A stretch of DNA of 64,000 nt, taken from NCBI RefSeq assembly GCF_014529535.1, contig NW_023503423.1:4326473-4390472 (forward strand). Reading direction: 5' to 3'. The notes beneath the pieces are model-generated. The model was given only the letters and a program-made list of their open reading frames with translations. It was not told the origin of the DNA and ran no database searches. The position numbers were made by a program, and so were the translations under genes. Shown in pieces: positions 29,888 through 40,865 of the stretch (position 1 is the first letter of the stretch; every line of letters starts with the position of its first letter). The stretch is from Bradysia coprophila. Lineage: Eukaryota; Arthropoda; Insecta; Diptera; Sciaridae.

Positions 29888-31010
29888 AAGACTCTTTTAG
29901 ATGGCAATTGATAAATGCCATGAAGCGCAGCTTGACATTTTTTTTAAAGTTGTGCTGGAATATTTTCCATAATTTGTCTAAAATATATGTAGTACATCTT
30001 GATTTGAGCTCAATTAAATACTCTTGAGAATTTTTTTTAAACAACTAAAAAAATGGAGAAACGGGTAGGCCACGTTAGTGGCCTTACTTGTAATAAAAAA
30101 CGCATAAATATAGAGAAAAATTTCAGTGAATCATCTACTGTTCCTATAATGTCTTGCATAAACTATAGTCACCTTGACCCACGCAAATTTTCCATATTCT
30201 AATCGAAAACATAATTTGTGTGTGAAATAGTATTGCGTATAGCCACAGCACTGCTAGTATAGCAAAAAAACACTACACAAAGTTTAAGAGCGGTTCTGTT
30301 GTAAACAAACATTGTTCGAAATGTTATGACAATAAACACCGATCCCCATCACCAGACATCTTTTGAGGAAAATGACTTCAGTTTCACTAGACAAAATAGT
30401 TTCAAACTTTACTTTTCGCACGATATTTGCTTCCACTTTCGGTTCTTTAATTGTCACTAGACTAGCGAGAGCTTCCATCCGTTTTACATTTTCGCAACCG
30501 TTCTAAACTAAACTAAACGGCAACCGTTCATAATTTGTGATGATGACTTTCATTCATTTATAGTCGTTCAATTGAATGTTCGTGATTGTTTTTCATTTTC
30601 ATTTTATGTAATCGTGATTTGCAGATTGTTGTTTTCTAACATTGTGTCTACACCAAAGCAACGACGTTTCTTATCAATCGCAACAAACTATGTGTGATTA
30701 TATGCAATCTACTCCGATAACATGCTTCAAATTAAACTCTCCACACAGCTGATAGATATTTTGTGAAACTTTTAGGAAAATCTCTAGGTAATGTCTCGGA
30801 TAATGTTCTATAAACAAACGGAATTTAAAAAAATTTACCGAAGAAACGAAGTAACCAGATGCACTCACGAAGCACCCGGGAAATGAGTAATTATTTAATC
30901 GACGTGAGCGTTTCAACTCATTTTCATCACACGAAGTACGAAAATTGTAATTTTCGGTTCCCAAACGGGAAGCGAAAGTAAAAAAATGCCAGTTATGTAT
31001 CGAAATCGGT
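29888..31010. other. Intergenic, two unexplained minus-strand ORFs
   Basis: Minus-strand frames at 30284-30478 (MEALASLVTIKEPKVEANIV...) and 30698-30964 look slightly protein-like but match no family I know. They have no supporting exon structure I could confirm. Nothing else seen. Confidence 0.3.
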
Positions 31011-31530
31011 TAATCATGGGCGCGCGTTAGCATAGCGCCCGTGACGCAAGTCCTATTACTAGAAAAAATTAAAAAAAAAAATTTGTCGTAGACTGCAGAA
31101 CCATATATACAGCAAATATTGAAGTTCTACAATTCAAATCCGAATGACTCCAAATTAGCTTAAAAAAACTAGGCGCCCGTACGAGTTCAACGAGCTATCA
31201 CACGTTCTTGCAGCTTAAAATTTGGCCACGCAAAAATTCTTCCAAGAAGCCCCATTTCCATACATTTTGGTCAATTTCAGTACTTTAAACGAAATGAAAA
31301 AATCCTACGTTACCTTGTTAGTCCGTCCGTCCGTGTTTCCTATCTTCTAAAGTCTTCTTTAGATTTTGTTGAAATTTTAGGAGTAGATTCTAGTCGTCAT
31401 TCTAAGACATTCCAGAAAAAAAAATTGGGGGGAACCGGCCTCGTTTCGGAGCTAGGGCTCCTCGAAGTTCCCGTATAAGCCCCATATAAGAACACCTTTA
31501 AGTGTGTGTGTGTGTGTGGATGGGTATGGT
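31011..31530. mobile_element. REP-C repeat, copy 1
   Basis: It starts with a small hairpin (gcgcgcgttagcatagcgcc), then 'gtgacgcaagtcc', 'cgtacgagttcaacgagcta', a (gtcc)n stretch and a final (gt)n tract. A diverged sister lies at 35765-36285. Non-coding. Confidence 0.55.
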
Positions 31531-31619
31531 AGAACAAATTTGTTCGCTTTTGGTAAGCTCTGCTCGCCTCAATTTTTTTTTCCTAAATTAATTATTTTTC
31601 AAATTTTTCAAATTCTTTA

Positions 31620-31830
31620 ATACGTTCGAATCATCTGCCACTTTGTGACGCAAAATTTTTTTGGTAAAATTTTGTTTCTAGAATTTCTTTGTTCAAAATT
31701 TTCCTGTTACAGTTTTTGTGTACAAGCGCAGAATGCGTCAAATCCAGCGATATCAGTTGTTTTGGAAGTATGCACAGGGACTTGCGTCACTTTTACTCTT
31801 TTGAGTGTTTTTGACTGATACATAATGCGA
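31620..31830. mobile_element. FB-A half element
   Basis: A single arm only: 'atctgccactttgtgacgca', 'gcgatatcagttgttttgg', 'gggacttgcgtcac', ending 'gtttttgactgat'. The opposite arm is absent, consistent with hairpin deletion. Confidence 0.6.
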
Positions 31831-32985
31831 AAGTCAAATCTTGTCAAGATGTTTACTTTGATCAATATTGAATAAACCGTGCGCCAGTGCTCTGATTAAT
31901 GTTAACATACAAAGTTGATGACGAATAATTCAAAGGATATTGTTGTTGTTTTTACGTCTGATTGTTGTGATGGTTGATAATATTAATATTTTCTTATACC
32001 TTATTGCCTTCGGCGCGGGCAGCAACTCTCGCACACGGTTGAATTTCTTTACTTTCGTCCCTTGTGATCCAAATAACTATTCTCAGGGCTTAGTGAGTAA
32101 AATACATAATTGTTTGGAACTTTCTATTTTGCCCTGTGTAGTTGCATCCCTCGCCCTCGGCTGGACCTGTTAATGTCATACTTGACAAAATAAAAGTTTC
32201 AAACAAGGACGTAATTGACAATTAGTGATAAATTATACCGCAGTCATTTACAATATAGGATAATCTGTGCCAACGAAGATTTTATTCAATTTCTCATATA
32301 ATCAGGATTTTGATTGTTGAACTAGTATGTCAGAGGGAATAAATTGTGCGATTGATAAGAGTAACGCAAACTTTCAACCCAATGGAAATTCGAAGGTAAA
32401 ATGAATAGAACGAAATCAAAGTGTATTGGATGTTTGATTTGTCCTATCCCAAACGGCATTCTTTTTCTTTGCAAAACACTAATCTCTAAAAAAAAACAAA
32501 CAAATAGTTTTACTATCTGATCTATTACTTCATTTGATCGAAGATTTTCATAGATTGATTTCAGAAATCTTTTACTTCATTTGTTTTGCACATGCTTTTT
32601 GCTGGATTAGACCTCTTTAGTCAGGTTGTCGTTTATTATGACTGTCGTTGTTGATAACAGATTGCAATGTTTGGTCAAGTTTATCAGGTTTATTTGAGAC
32701 GAGAAGAAAACCAATGTGGAAAATGGAAATTTTTGTATGAAGTGGAAGTTTTGGAATTGAGGGAAATCTTTGGAAATATCTGAATTTTTGGAATTGCTCG
32801 CACTTCTAGAATTGGATGAAATTTGTGGAATTGGAACTTGTGGTACAAATTTGTGGGAATGCTTTCCCCCTCCATTTGAGATCAATCAACAATCATTCTG
32901 TAAAAAGTTAAATTTTATGTACTGTTGCTACTCGTGCAGCTACAATCAAATAGAAATGGTACACACGTTTACGAAATTAAATTCG
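31831..32985. other. Intergenic upstream of the Cys-rich gene
   Basis: 32700-32880 is a low-complexity stretch of 'ttttggaatt'-like words that opens frames on both strands; I do not regard those as genes. Nothing else seen. Confidence 0.4.
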
Positions 32986-32993
32986 TATAAATA
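32986..32993 (+). promoter_or_regulatory. TATA box of the Cys-rich gene
   Basis: TATAAATA lies 84 bp before the ATG at 33070, which would put transcription start near 33015 and leave a short 5' UTR. Good match, suitable spacing. Confidence 0.6.
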
Positions 32994-33069
32994 TTGGCAG
33001 CTTATTTGCGATCAATTTAATCAAAATTTTTCTGTGCTACAACGTTAAGCGAAACAATTTTGTATTAAA

Positions 33070-33602
33070 ATGAAATTCGCTATTTTTGTAAACGTTGTTT
33101 TGCTAATGGTTTTTGTTGACGTAGGTTACCTTTTTCCATCGACAGAGCATTTCTTGTAATTTTTTCGCATTAACAGAAAAACAACTGTGTTCAATGTGAA
33201 GCCACAAAATGCACACCTGACTGCCGTACCGTCTTATGTCCGTTAATTAAATGTGCACCAGGCTACATAAGCGTTACTCCGAAAGGTCAATGCTGTAAGA
33301 CATGCCAGCGTGATTGCAGCGCTATCAAGTGCCCGCTAATAAGATGTGCACCAGGCTACTTATCAGTAATTCCAGAAGGCGAATGCTGTAATACATGTCG
33401 GCTTGATTGTAGTCTTGTCGACTGTCGACCGATAAAATGTGCCGCCGGTTACGTGTCTGTCGTACCAGAGGGTCAATGCTGTTCTCAGTGTCAATTAGAT
33501 TGTGCAGCTGCCCAATGTTTAGCTTGTGTTGGAAACCAAGTTGCAGTAACTGTGCCTGACTCATGCTGTCCTTCGTGTCAGCCAATTCTTGCAACACAAT
33601 AG
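33070..33602 (+). CDS. Secreted cysteine-rich repeat protein (VWC-like)
   Basis: Two exons, 33070-33120 and 33177-33602, with a 56-nt intron in phase 0 (GTAGGT...ACAG), give 158 aa. Exon 1 is almost entirely a signal peptide (MKFAIFVNVVLLMVF). The mature part is about four repeats of roughly 30-38 residues with the pattern C-x4-C-P-x-I-x-C-APGY-x-SV-x-P-x-G-x-CC-x2-C; the last repeat is degenerate. The CC-x2-C end is typical of VWC and related secreted Cys-rich modules. The protein is presumably extracellular and disulfide-bonded. Partner and role are unknown. A TATA box lies upstream and a poly(A) signal downstream, so this looks like a compact intact gene. Confidence 0.85.
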
Positions 33603-33677
33603 ACCTTTCACATTTTTCTAGTCTAGCTGTTGTTGTGATTTGAAATGAATTGTGAGCTCTGTCAAAGAATGTTTTTG

Positions 33678-33683
33678 AATAAA
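33678..33683 (+). terminator. Poly(A) signal of the Cys-rich gene
   Basis: AATAAA 76 nt past the stop codon. Confidence 0.65.
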
Positions 33684-34555
33684 TGAAATGCCATTTTACC
33701 CGTAAGGGACATTTATTTTCACATTCAATTGTGTTGCATAACATATCGTTGTGTGTCAGTACATTTATTTAATTGTCGCTAATAATTGAACCTGAGTTCC
33801 TCTGTGAAGTGGTCTAGAGAATAGAGAAATCAGTTCACAAAACCTTATCTAAACGCAGGTCATTTTAAGACTATCTATGTGTATCTAGTATAATGTAGTT
33901 CTACTCGTAAATTCTAGTGTAAATAGTACAAAATATAGATCTTTTCTTGTATAATATATAGGTCTAACTAAAAGTACGCACAAATACAACTAATTTTATT
34001 GGCCACGATCAGGCTTATTTGGTTAAATTTATTAGTGTCAAAAGACAAGGCCACAATATGTTCACAATTATACCGACTAAGAATACGAAATTACAATTTG
34101 AACTACGTAATTGCAGATTACATGGGATGCTGCAAAAGTAGTTCATTGCATGAGGTAACAATCTTTTGATAAGACCATCTCACTTGTGTATTTTCTGAGC
34201 AACAAGTTTCGATAACTGTCTTTTCGGTAAAATGTCAAATTTGAGAGAATCACAAGGTTGTCTCCGAATTAATTATTTACGCAGCAGCATCAAATGCATT
34301 CTGCTTTATTGTTTACGCCATATGAAAGTTGATTATCACGTAAAATCAACCGAAAATTTTCGTATGTATCATTTTCGCAGGGGGACAATAGCAATGTAAT
34401 GGTCAACTTTTGCTTGGGGCAGGTAGTAAAATAATCATTGAGCCTCCAATAAAACGTCGATTGACGTCAACTCCCCAACGGTTTACAGCCTTGACCACTA
34501 GATGATGATGGTGTTGCTTCAGCTGGTATTGCTGGTGTTGCTTCCTTGAGTAGAG
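33684..34555. other. Intergenic, nothing recognised
   Basis: AT-rich DNA. The short frames present carry no recognisable motif. Confidence 0.5.
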
Positions 34556-34559
34556 ACGG

Positions 34560-34790
34560 CGTGGGGTAATTTGGCACACGTTGCTAAAACAACGCATTTT
34601 TCAACTACGTATAAGGTGAACTCGCACACGATTTTTCGATACCAAAATGTTGTAAAAGGAGTCATTAAGTCGATGACATGGCTAAAAAGCATTTGCAGTA
34701 ATAAACTTGCGTGTGCAAGTTCACCCTTTACGTAGTTTAAAAGTGGGTTCTTTTGGCACCGTGTGCCAGATTATCCGATACCGTAGGGAC
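34560..34790. mobile_element. Palindromic MITE
   Basis: Outer arms 'taatttggcacacg' and 'cgtgtgccagatta'; inner arms 'aactacgtataaggtgaact' and 'agttcaccctttacgtagtt'. The loop is about 90 bp. Non-coding. Confidence 0.65.
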
Positions 34791-35019
34791 CAGTTGCTGC
34801 AGCTTATGCATGGTGAGAATTAGGTCAAGACGGTGAAACTATTGATTTTTGGCTCGGAAACAGGCCATGCAGGTGGGCTCGATTTACATTTTTTTAATTT
34901 TTGATCAGTAGGTTAGTTAGTAGACTGAATTGAAGCTTCAACATTACGTTTTTTGTCGATAAATTGGCATAATTCTATCACTTCTTCGTTAGAAGCCTGG
35001 TTTCACTCACAAGGTGATG

Positions 35020-35170
35020 AACTAAATCAAAGCACTTTAGTGTTCCAAGCATTAACACAGGTCTTACATGCGTCAAAGAAGGCTTCTGCCCTTATTCATG
35101 TTTTAGTTACTCTTTACAAAAAAAAACCCTTCTCTGTTAATGCTTGGAACATCAAACTGCTCATGGTCTA
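35020..35170. repeat. Inverted repeat next to the 4-TM gene's stop codon
   Basis: gtgttccaagcattaacac and its near complement gttaatgcttggaacat, with flanking weaker pairing. It lies just past the stop at 35174 and so probably in the 3' UTR of the minus-strand gene. Confidence 0.5.
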
Positions 35171-35173
35171 AAT

Positions 35174-38100
35174 CTAAATTTTGCTTAATCCTAAATTTCT
35201 GTCAAATCTGAGAGATTTTTGGAACGTCGACAAGTTTTGTATATAAAAACCGAACACAATAACGATGATTAATGTCGGTACCAGTTCCAACCAGTGTATG
35301 CCAAATATAAACATTCCAATGCTGTAGACGATATCAAAGGCGAATGAAAACCACAGGAATTTGACATGGTCTCTGAATAGTGCGAAAATGGTGAAACAGC
35401 CCAGTGGAATTGCGATCGATAGTAGGATTACTCGCAGTTTGAGAGCACGGCGTGCTAGAATTGATAAAATTGGTGAGGGTTAGAATTCTTAATAGAGTTC
35501 TTTTTAAACAAAATTTACTACATTCACTACTAAAGCATTATCTACATCGGACCATTCATTCATCTGCCATCAACAGTGACGGAGATATAAGCTCTGTCTA
35601 ATGTGTTCTTTTAAATAGCAAAATGAATGTTAAAACCACGGCAGAGTAAAGTAACCCAGGCAAGAGCAGTCGATTTTGACGAGGGACCTAAATTTATAAG
35701 TAGGCCTTTGATTTTGATGCAAAACGCTTACTAATCAAATGCATGAAACGAATACGTAAACGATTATCATGCCCGCACGTTAGTTAGCGGGCGTGACGCA
35801 AGTCCACTACCAAAAATGTTTTAACAAAATTTTTTTGAGGACGGCGGAGCATATTTACAGCAACTTTTTTAGTTCTCCCTCTTAACTCCAATGACCCCCA
35901 AACTTAGATATTTGGAATCTGGGCATCAATACGAGTTCAACGAGCTATCACACGTTACTACAGCTTCAAAATTGGCCGAGATATTGAACTTCGAAATATT
36001 GATGTTTGTATGAAAATAAGCAAAATCTCGAATTTTCATGTAATGAAAATCGCCTACGTTAGTTAGTTAGTTAGTTCCTATGAAAAAGAACGATTTCGTA
36101 ACTCCTAAACGTTTCTTACGATTTTCCTGAAATTTTGGTTATAGGTCAATCTCGGGCCCTAGATCAAAATAAGATTTTAAAAAATGGGGGTATGCAAGCG
36201 TTTTTGGGAGCTAGGACTCCTGGAAGTTTCCATACAATGCCATATAACAGCGTGTGTTGTGTGTGTGTGTGTGTGTGTGAAAAGAAATAATTTTTTTTCA
36301 GCTAATAATTATGAATGTTGGAAAAAGTGTTTTGATGGATTTGGGTTATTTTCGTCATAAATCATGTGTTCCAAGGTTGGTTCCTAAATTTTGGGATGAG
36401 AGATGATTCCTCTGGTACTTCCTAACTTCCATTGGATTTTTCAATGGATTTGAGTTATTTTCGATATAAATGAGGTGTTCCAAGGTTGGTTCCTAGATTT
36501 TTGGATGACAGATGATTCCTCTGGCGCTTCCTTACTTCCATCGGATTTTTCGATGGATTTTAGTTTTTTTCGACATAAGTGAGGTGTTTCAAGGTTAGGA
36601 ATTTTGGGTATGACAGATGATTCCTCTGGCACTTCTTAACTTCCATCGGATTTTTCGATGGATTTGGGTTATTTTCGATATAAGTGAGGTGTTCCGAGGT
36701 TGGTTCCTAAATTTTGGGATGACAGATGATTCCTCTGGCACTTCCTAACTTCCATTGGATTTTTCGATGGATTTGGGTTATTTTCGATATAATTGAGGTG
36801 TTCCGAGGTTGGTTCCTAAATTTTGGGATGACAGATGATTCCTCTGGCACTTCCTAACTTCCATTGGATTTTTCGATGGATTTGGGTTATTTTCGATATA
36901 AGTGAGGTGTTCCGAGGTTGGTTCCTAAATTTTGGGATGACAGATGATTCCTCTGGCACTTCTTAACTTCCATCGGATTTTTCGATGGATTTGGGTTATT
37001 TTCGATATAAGTGAGGTGTTCCGAGGTTGGTTCCTAAATTTCGGGATGAGAGATGATTCCTCTGGCACTTCCTAACTTCCATCGGATTTTTCGATGGATT
37101 GGGGTTATTTTCGATATAAGTGAAGTGTTCCGAGGTTGGATCCTAAATTTTGGATTGACAGATGATTCCTCTGGCACTTCCTAACTTCCATTGGATTTTT
37201 CGATGGATTTGGGTTATTTCCGATATAGGTGAGGTGTTCCAAGGCTGGTTCCTAAATTTTGGAATGAGAGATAATCTGGCACTTCCTAACTTCCATCGGA
37301 TTTTTCGATGGATTTGGGATATTTTCGATATAAGTAAGGTGTTCCAAAGTTGGTTCCTAAATTTTGGGATGAGAGATGATTCCTCTGGCACTTCCTAGCT
37401 TCCATCGGATTTTTCGATGGATTGGGGTTATTTTTGATATAAGTGAGGTGTTCCGAGGTTGGTTCCTAAATTTTGGGATGACAGATGATTTCTCTGGCAT
37501 TTTCTAAATTCCATCGGATTTTTCCATGGATTTGGGTTATTTTCGATATAAGTGAGATGTTCCGAGGTTGGTTACTAAATTTTGGGATGACAGGTGATTT
37601 CTCTGGCACTACCTAACTTCCATCGGATTTTTCGATGGATTTGGGTTATTTTCGATATAAGTGAGGTGTTCCGAGGTTGGTTCCTAAATTTTGGGATGAC
37701 AGATGATTCCTCTGGCACTTCCTAACTTCCATTGGATTTTTCGATGGATTCGGGTTATTTCCGATATAGGTGAGGTGTTCCAAGGCTGGTTCCTAAATTT
37801 TGGGATGAGAGATGATTCCTCTGGCACTTCCTAACTTCCATCGGATTTTTCGATGGATTTGGGTTATTTTCGATATAAGTGAGGTGTTCCGAGGTTGGTT
37901 CCTAAATTTTGGGATGACAGGAAATTCCTCTGGCACTTCCTAACTTCCATCGGATTTTTCGATGGATTTGGGTTATTTTTGATATAAGTGAAGTGTTCCG
38001 AGGCTGGTTCCTAAATTTTGTGATGAGAGATGATTTCTCTGGCATTTCCTAACTTCCATCAGATTTTTCGATGGATTCGTGTTATTGGTTCCTAAATTTT

Positions 38101-39749
38101 GGGATGAAAGATGATTCCTCTGGCACTTCCAAACTTCCATCGGATTTTTTGTTGGATTTCAGCTGTTGTCGACATGAGTTGCTTACAAAACTAGGTACCC
38201 TTACACCTAAACTTCCAAAAGAACTGATATCCGCCAAAAAACCCTAAAGGGTAAAAGTGTGACGCAAGTCCTTGTTTCTACTTACAAAATAACTGATATC
38301 GCTGAGGGTGACGCATTTTTCGCCTCAACGCAAAAGTGTTATCAACAAAAAATTGAACCAAAAAATTTAAGATAGAAAATTTTAGAAAAAAATTGCGTCA
38401 CAAGTGGCAGATGTTGAGGAAACTACTGTTAGGAAAATAGTTCAAATAGAGAAAAATATGTCCTGAATCATCTGCCACTTGTGACGCAATTTTTTTCTAA
38501 AATTTTCTATCTTAAATTTTTTGGTTCAATTTTTTGTTGATAACACTTTTGCGTTGATGCGAAAAATGCGTCACCCTCAGCGATATCAGTTATTTTGTAA
38601 GTAGAAACAAGGACTTGCGTCACACTTTTACCCTTTAGGGTTTTTTGGCGGATAACGGGATTTAGGTCCCTTCTTTGAATGTATTTTGGTCGTCGGCTCC
38701 TGCCTGGTTTACTTTACTCTGTCGTGTTAAAACTAATGAAGTAGAAGATCTGTTCATATAGGTTTGATCAAAAGCACGACAGAGTAAAGTTAACCAGGCA
38801 GGAGCGCTGATTTGACTAGAGACCTGAATAATCTAGTAGCCCTATATTTTTTGCGAATAAAATTTTTCAATTTATGTCAGTGTTCATTTGAGTTCATTTT
38901 CATACAGTGTATTAGGTCCCTTATTTGACGTTTCGAAAATGAACCGCTCCTGCCTGGTTTATTTTACTCTGCCGTGTCAAAAGAAGTACTCTAATCAGCT
39001 TGACCGTAAGTGAAAGGTTGAAATGGCCTACTTTCTCAAATTGTGCATTCCAAAATTTATTTAAAAAAAACTTAGCCGTTAGAAACACACAGCTCTTAAT
39101 ACTTAGTATGTTAGCACAATTTTCATTTTAATTCCACATTCCGTGAATAACCGCACGTAATGTCCGGTGCGAGTTCGAAAGAAATGTTTATTTGAGTGTT
39201 TCTTCTTCGCAAAGAAAAAACATATTTAAAAAGAAACAACACAGTAGTTCGCTGGATGGGAGATCTTGATTTAAGAGCACAAAACAACAAAAAAATATAA
39301 ACATCGAGACGGCGACGACGCCACCGAAAAGAGCACTTATATAAATACTTATGTAGTACGTAACGATGGAAACTTAGCATATACATTCTTCGCGCTATTT
39401 TTATACGTTATATATATTGGGTAATATAGATAACAATTTTGTACCGTAAATGGAAGGATTTGTTTGATGGAAAAATTGAATTCGCACTCTTCAGTGGATG
39501 TAAAAACTCTTCGAGGAGTGAATGGTACTACTAGCCAATATTTCTCTGTTAGAAGTCATAGAACTCATATTGTACATACATACCCTCACTATTAGTAATC
39601 TCTTTCCCATCGTCACCGACCACCATCAATGTTGGCTTAATTATAAAAATTAGAACGAAAATCACTGACAACAAAACTATGATCTTATTGCAAACTATGA
39701 AGAATATACGGAGACACTTAAGCGAACAGCTTTTTTCTCTTGGATCCAT
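35174..39749 (-). CDS. Small four-transmembrane protein
   Basis: Exon 1 is 39584-39749 and exon 2 is 35174-35454. The donor GTATGT and acceptor TTCTAG join in phase 1 to give 148 aa. Exon 2 has no ATG of its own at its start and is easily missed. TM1 is about 23-38 (IIVLLSVIFVLIFII), TM2 about 63-81 (VILLSIAIPLGCFTIFAL), TM3 about 88-108 (FLWFSFAFDIVYSIGMF), TM4 about 114-133 (VPTLIIVIVFGFYIQ). The loop between TM1 and TM2 is charged (GDDGKEITNSE). The layout resembles small insect 4-TM families such as DUF4728-type proteins, but I cannot name it. The 4,129-nt intron is very long here and holds a 109-bp satellite and several palindromic elements. An additional small exon in that intron cannot be excluded. 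Confidence 0.7.
35640..35700. repeat. Half copy of the cctgcctgg MITE
   Basis: 'acggcagagtaaagtaaccc', 'aggcaagagc' and 'gagggacctaaa' match one arm of the palindrome at 38660-38830. Confidence 0.5.
35765..36285. mobile_element. REP-C repeat, copy 2
   Basis: Same order of landmarks as 31011-31530: a hairpin 'cccgcacgttagttagcggg', 'gtgacgcaagtcc', 'cgagttcaacgagctatcac', a ttag microsatellite and a final (gt)n. Confidence 0.55.
36345..38165. repeat. 109-bp tandem satellite, about 16 units
   Basis: The unit spans 'ttttcgatggatttgggtta', 'gatataagtgaggtgttcc', 'ggttcctaaattttggga' and 'tgattcctctggcacttcc'. Spacing of 109 bp was counted between adjacent units (36662 to 36771). Units are 85-98% alike by eye; the first and last are degenerate. 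It lies inside the intron of the 4-TM gene. Open frames here are by-products of the repeat. Confidence 0.92.
38228..38655. mobile_element. FB-A foldback element, near-perfect palindrome
   Basis: Two arms of about 183 bp (38231-38414 and 38478-38652) are complementary over almost their whole length; I saw only isolated differences such as cctcaacg against cgttgatg. The loop is about 60 bp. No coding sequence. This is the cleanest FB-A copy and the youngest by arm identity. It is in the intron of the 4-TM gene. Confidence 0.85.
38660..38830. mobile_element. Palindromic MITE with cctgcctgg arms
   Basis: 'ggctcctgcctggtttactt' through 'tactctgtcgtg' pairs with 'cacgacagagtaaagttaac' and 'caggcaggagc'. 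The outer ends 'ttaggtccc' and 'agagacctgaa' also pair. It abuts the FB-A element. Confidence 0.75.
38910..38988. repeat. Half copy of the cctgcctgg MITE
   Basis: 'attaggtcccttatttgac' and 'cgctcctgcctggttta' match the left arm at 38660. The right arm is absent. Confidence 0.55.
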
Positions 39750-40450
39750 TTTTGAATGGGAAACGGATTGAATTAGTGAAAGGTTGTGGAAAAATTATAT
39801 GTTCGACTGAATTGACAGCATAAATGAGACTGGATTGCGCTCAGGCGATCTGGAGTATTATAATATTGCATTGTATGGATTGTATGAGACACGAAAAAAG
39901 AAATGCAAAAATAGATGGCGGTAATGGGATGACTGTTTAAATTTTAGTAGTTACGGTAGTTACATGCGAATTCAATGATTTGAAATTATGAATTATTTTG
40001 AGCTGAAATGTTTCCTTCCGTTTCGATTTTCCAGATTCATTTTTCTTTCTACTGGAAATTTTCTTCAATCAGGACAATTGTATATGTAAATGGGAGTATG
40101 TTTCGACAATTTGCGTACGTTCATCGAGAGTGAAACTCGAGGTAAGTAGTCACCGTATTGGTTCTATTTTGAAAGTTTTTTTGTGAAAGATGAGAGTATG
40201 TTGGTGTACATGTGAGTGAAAGTTAATTCCTTCCTAACACCTAACTGATTCGGTAATCGCTGATTCAGCACTCACTGATTTAATACTTAACACTAATACA
40301 CTCACCTCGTACACTGTAAAATAACTTACGTCCTTGTTGTAGAATTTTATTTCGTCTAGAGTTAGGGTTGCAGCCCGAGCTGAATTTAATGTCTGCAATC
40401 ATATCACACTCGTCAAAATAAAAATTTGGAACCTCGGGCGTAATGTACTC
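39750..40450. other. Upstream region of the 4-TM gene
   Basis: Should contain the 5' UTR and promoter of the minus-strand gene that starts at 39749. No clear core promoter or gene was seen. Confidence 0.4.
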
Positions 40451-40865
40451 TTACTCACCAGACGTGAGAGCCAATTGAAAATTGCCGACGGCGGCCAGCC
40501 GAAAAATTGTAGTCACCGACTTCGACTATGTCGGCTCGAGCCGGCTTAAAACCTTGCTTAACAGCGGCTGGAGGAAATTTTCAATTTTTCAAAATTAAAA
40601 AAAAAATCTAATTTTTTGGTAATTTTTTTACATTTTAAGTCTTTTACCTGAATCAAAAATCTGAAGTCATTTTTTTTAAACATCAAATGTATTCATACAA
40701 AAGAAAAACATTTTTCAATCCAATTAATTGAGGTATTCTAAGCAACTACACAGCCAAAGCTACTACACAACGTCTCAACAACATGAATAAGATTGAATTT
40801 TAATACGAATTTTTGAACAAAATAACCGTCAGCCGGATGAAAAATGTAAAAAAGGGAAACGAATT

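Noticed and set aside
32607-33048. Overlapping ORFs on both strands before the Cys-rich gene
   Set aside because: Low-complexity 'ttttggaatt' words; overlapping frames; no motif.
33325-33744. 139-aa minus-strand ORF opposite the Cys-rich gene
   Set aside because: Shadow of the repetitive Cys-rich exon in the antisense frame.
36441-37398. ORFs over the 109-bp satellite
   Set aside because: Open only because the repeat lacks stops in some frames; no independent gene signals.
36345-38165. CRISPR-like spacing of repeats
   Set aside because: Units are continuous 109-bp tandem copies with no unique spacers, in a eukaryotic intron.
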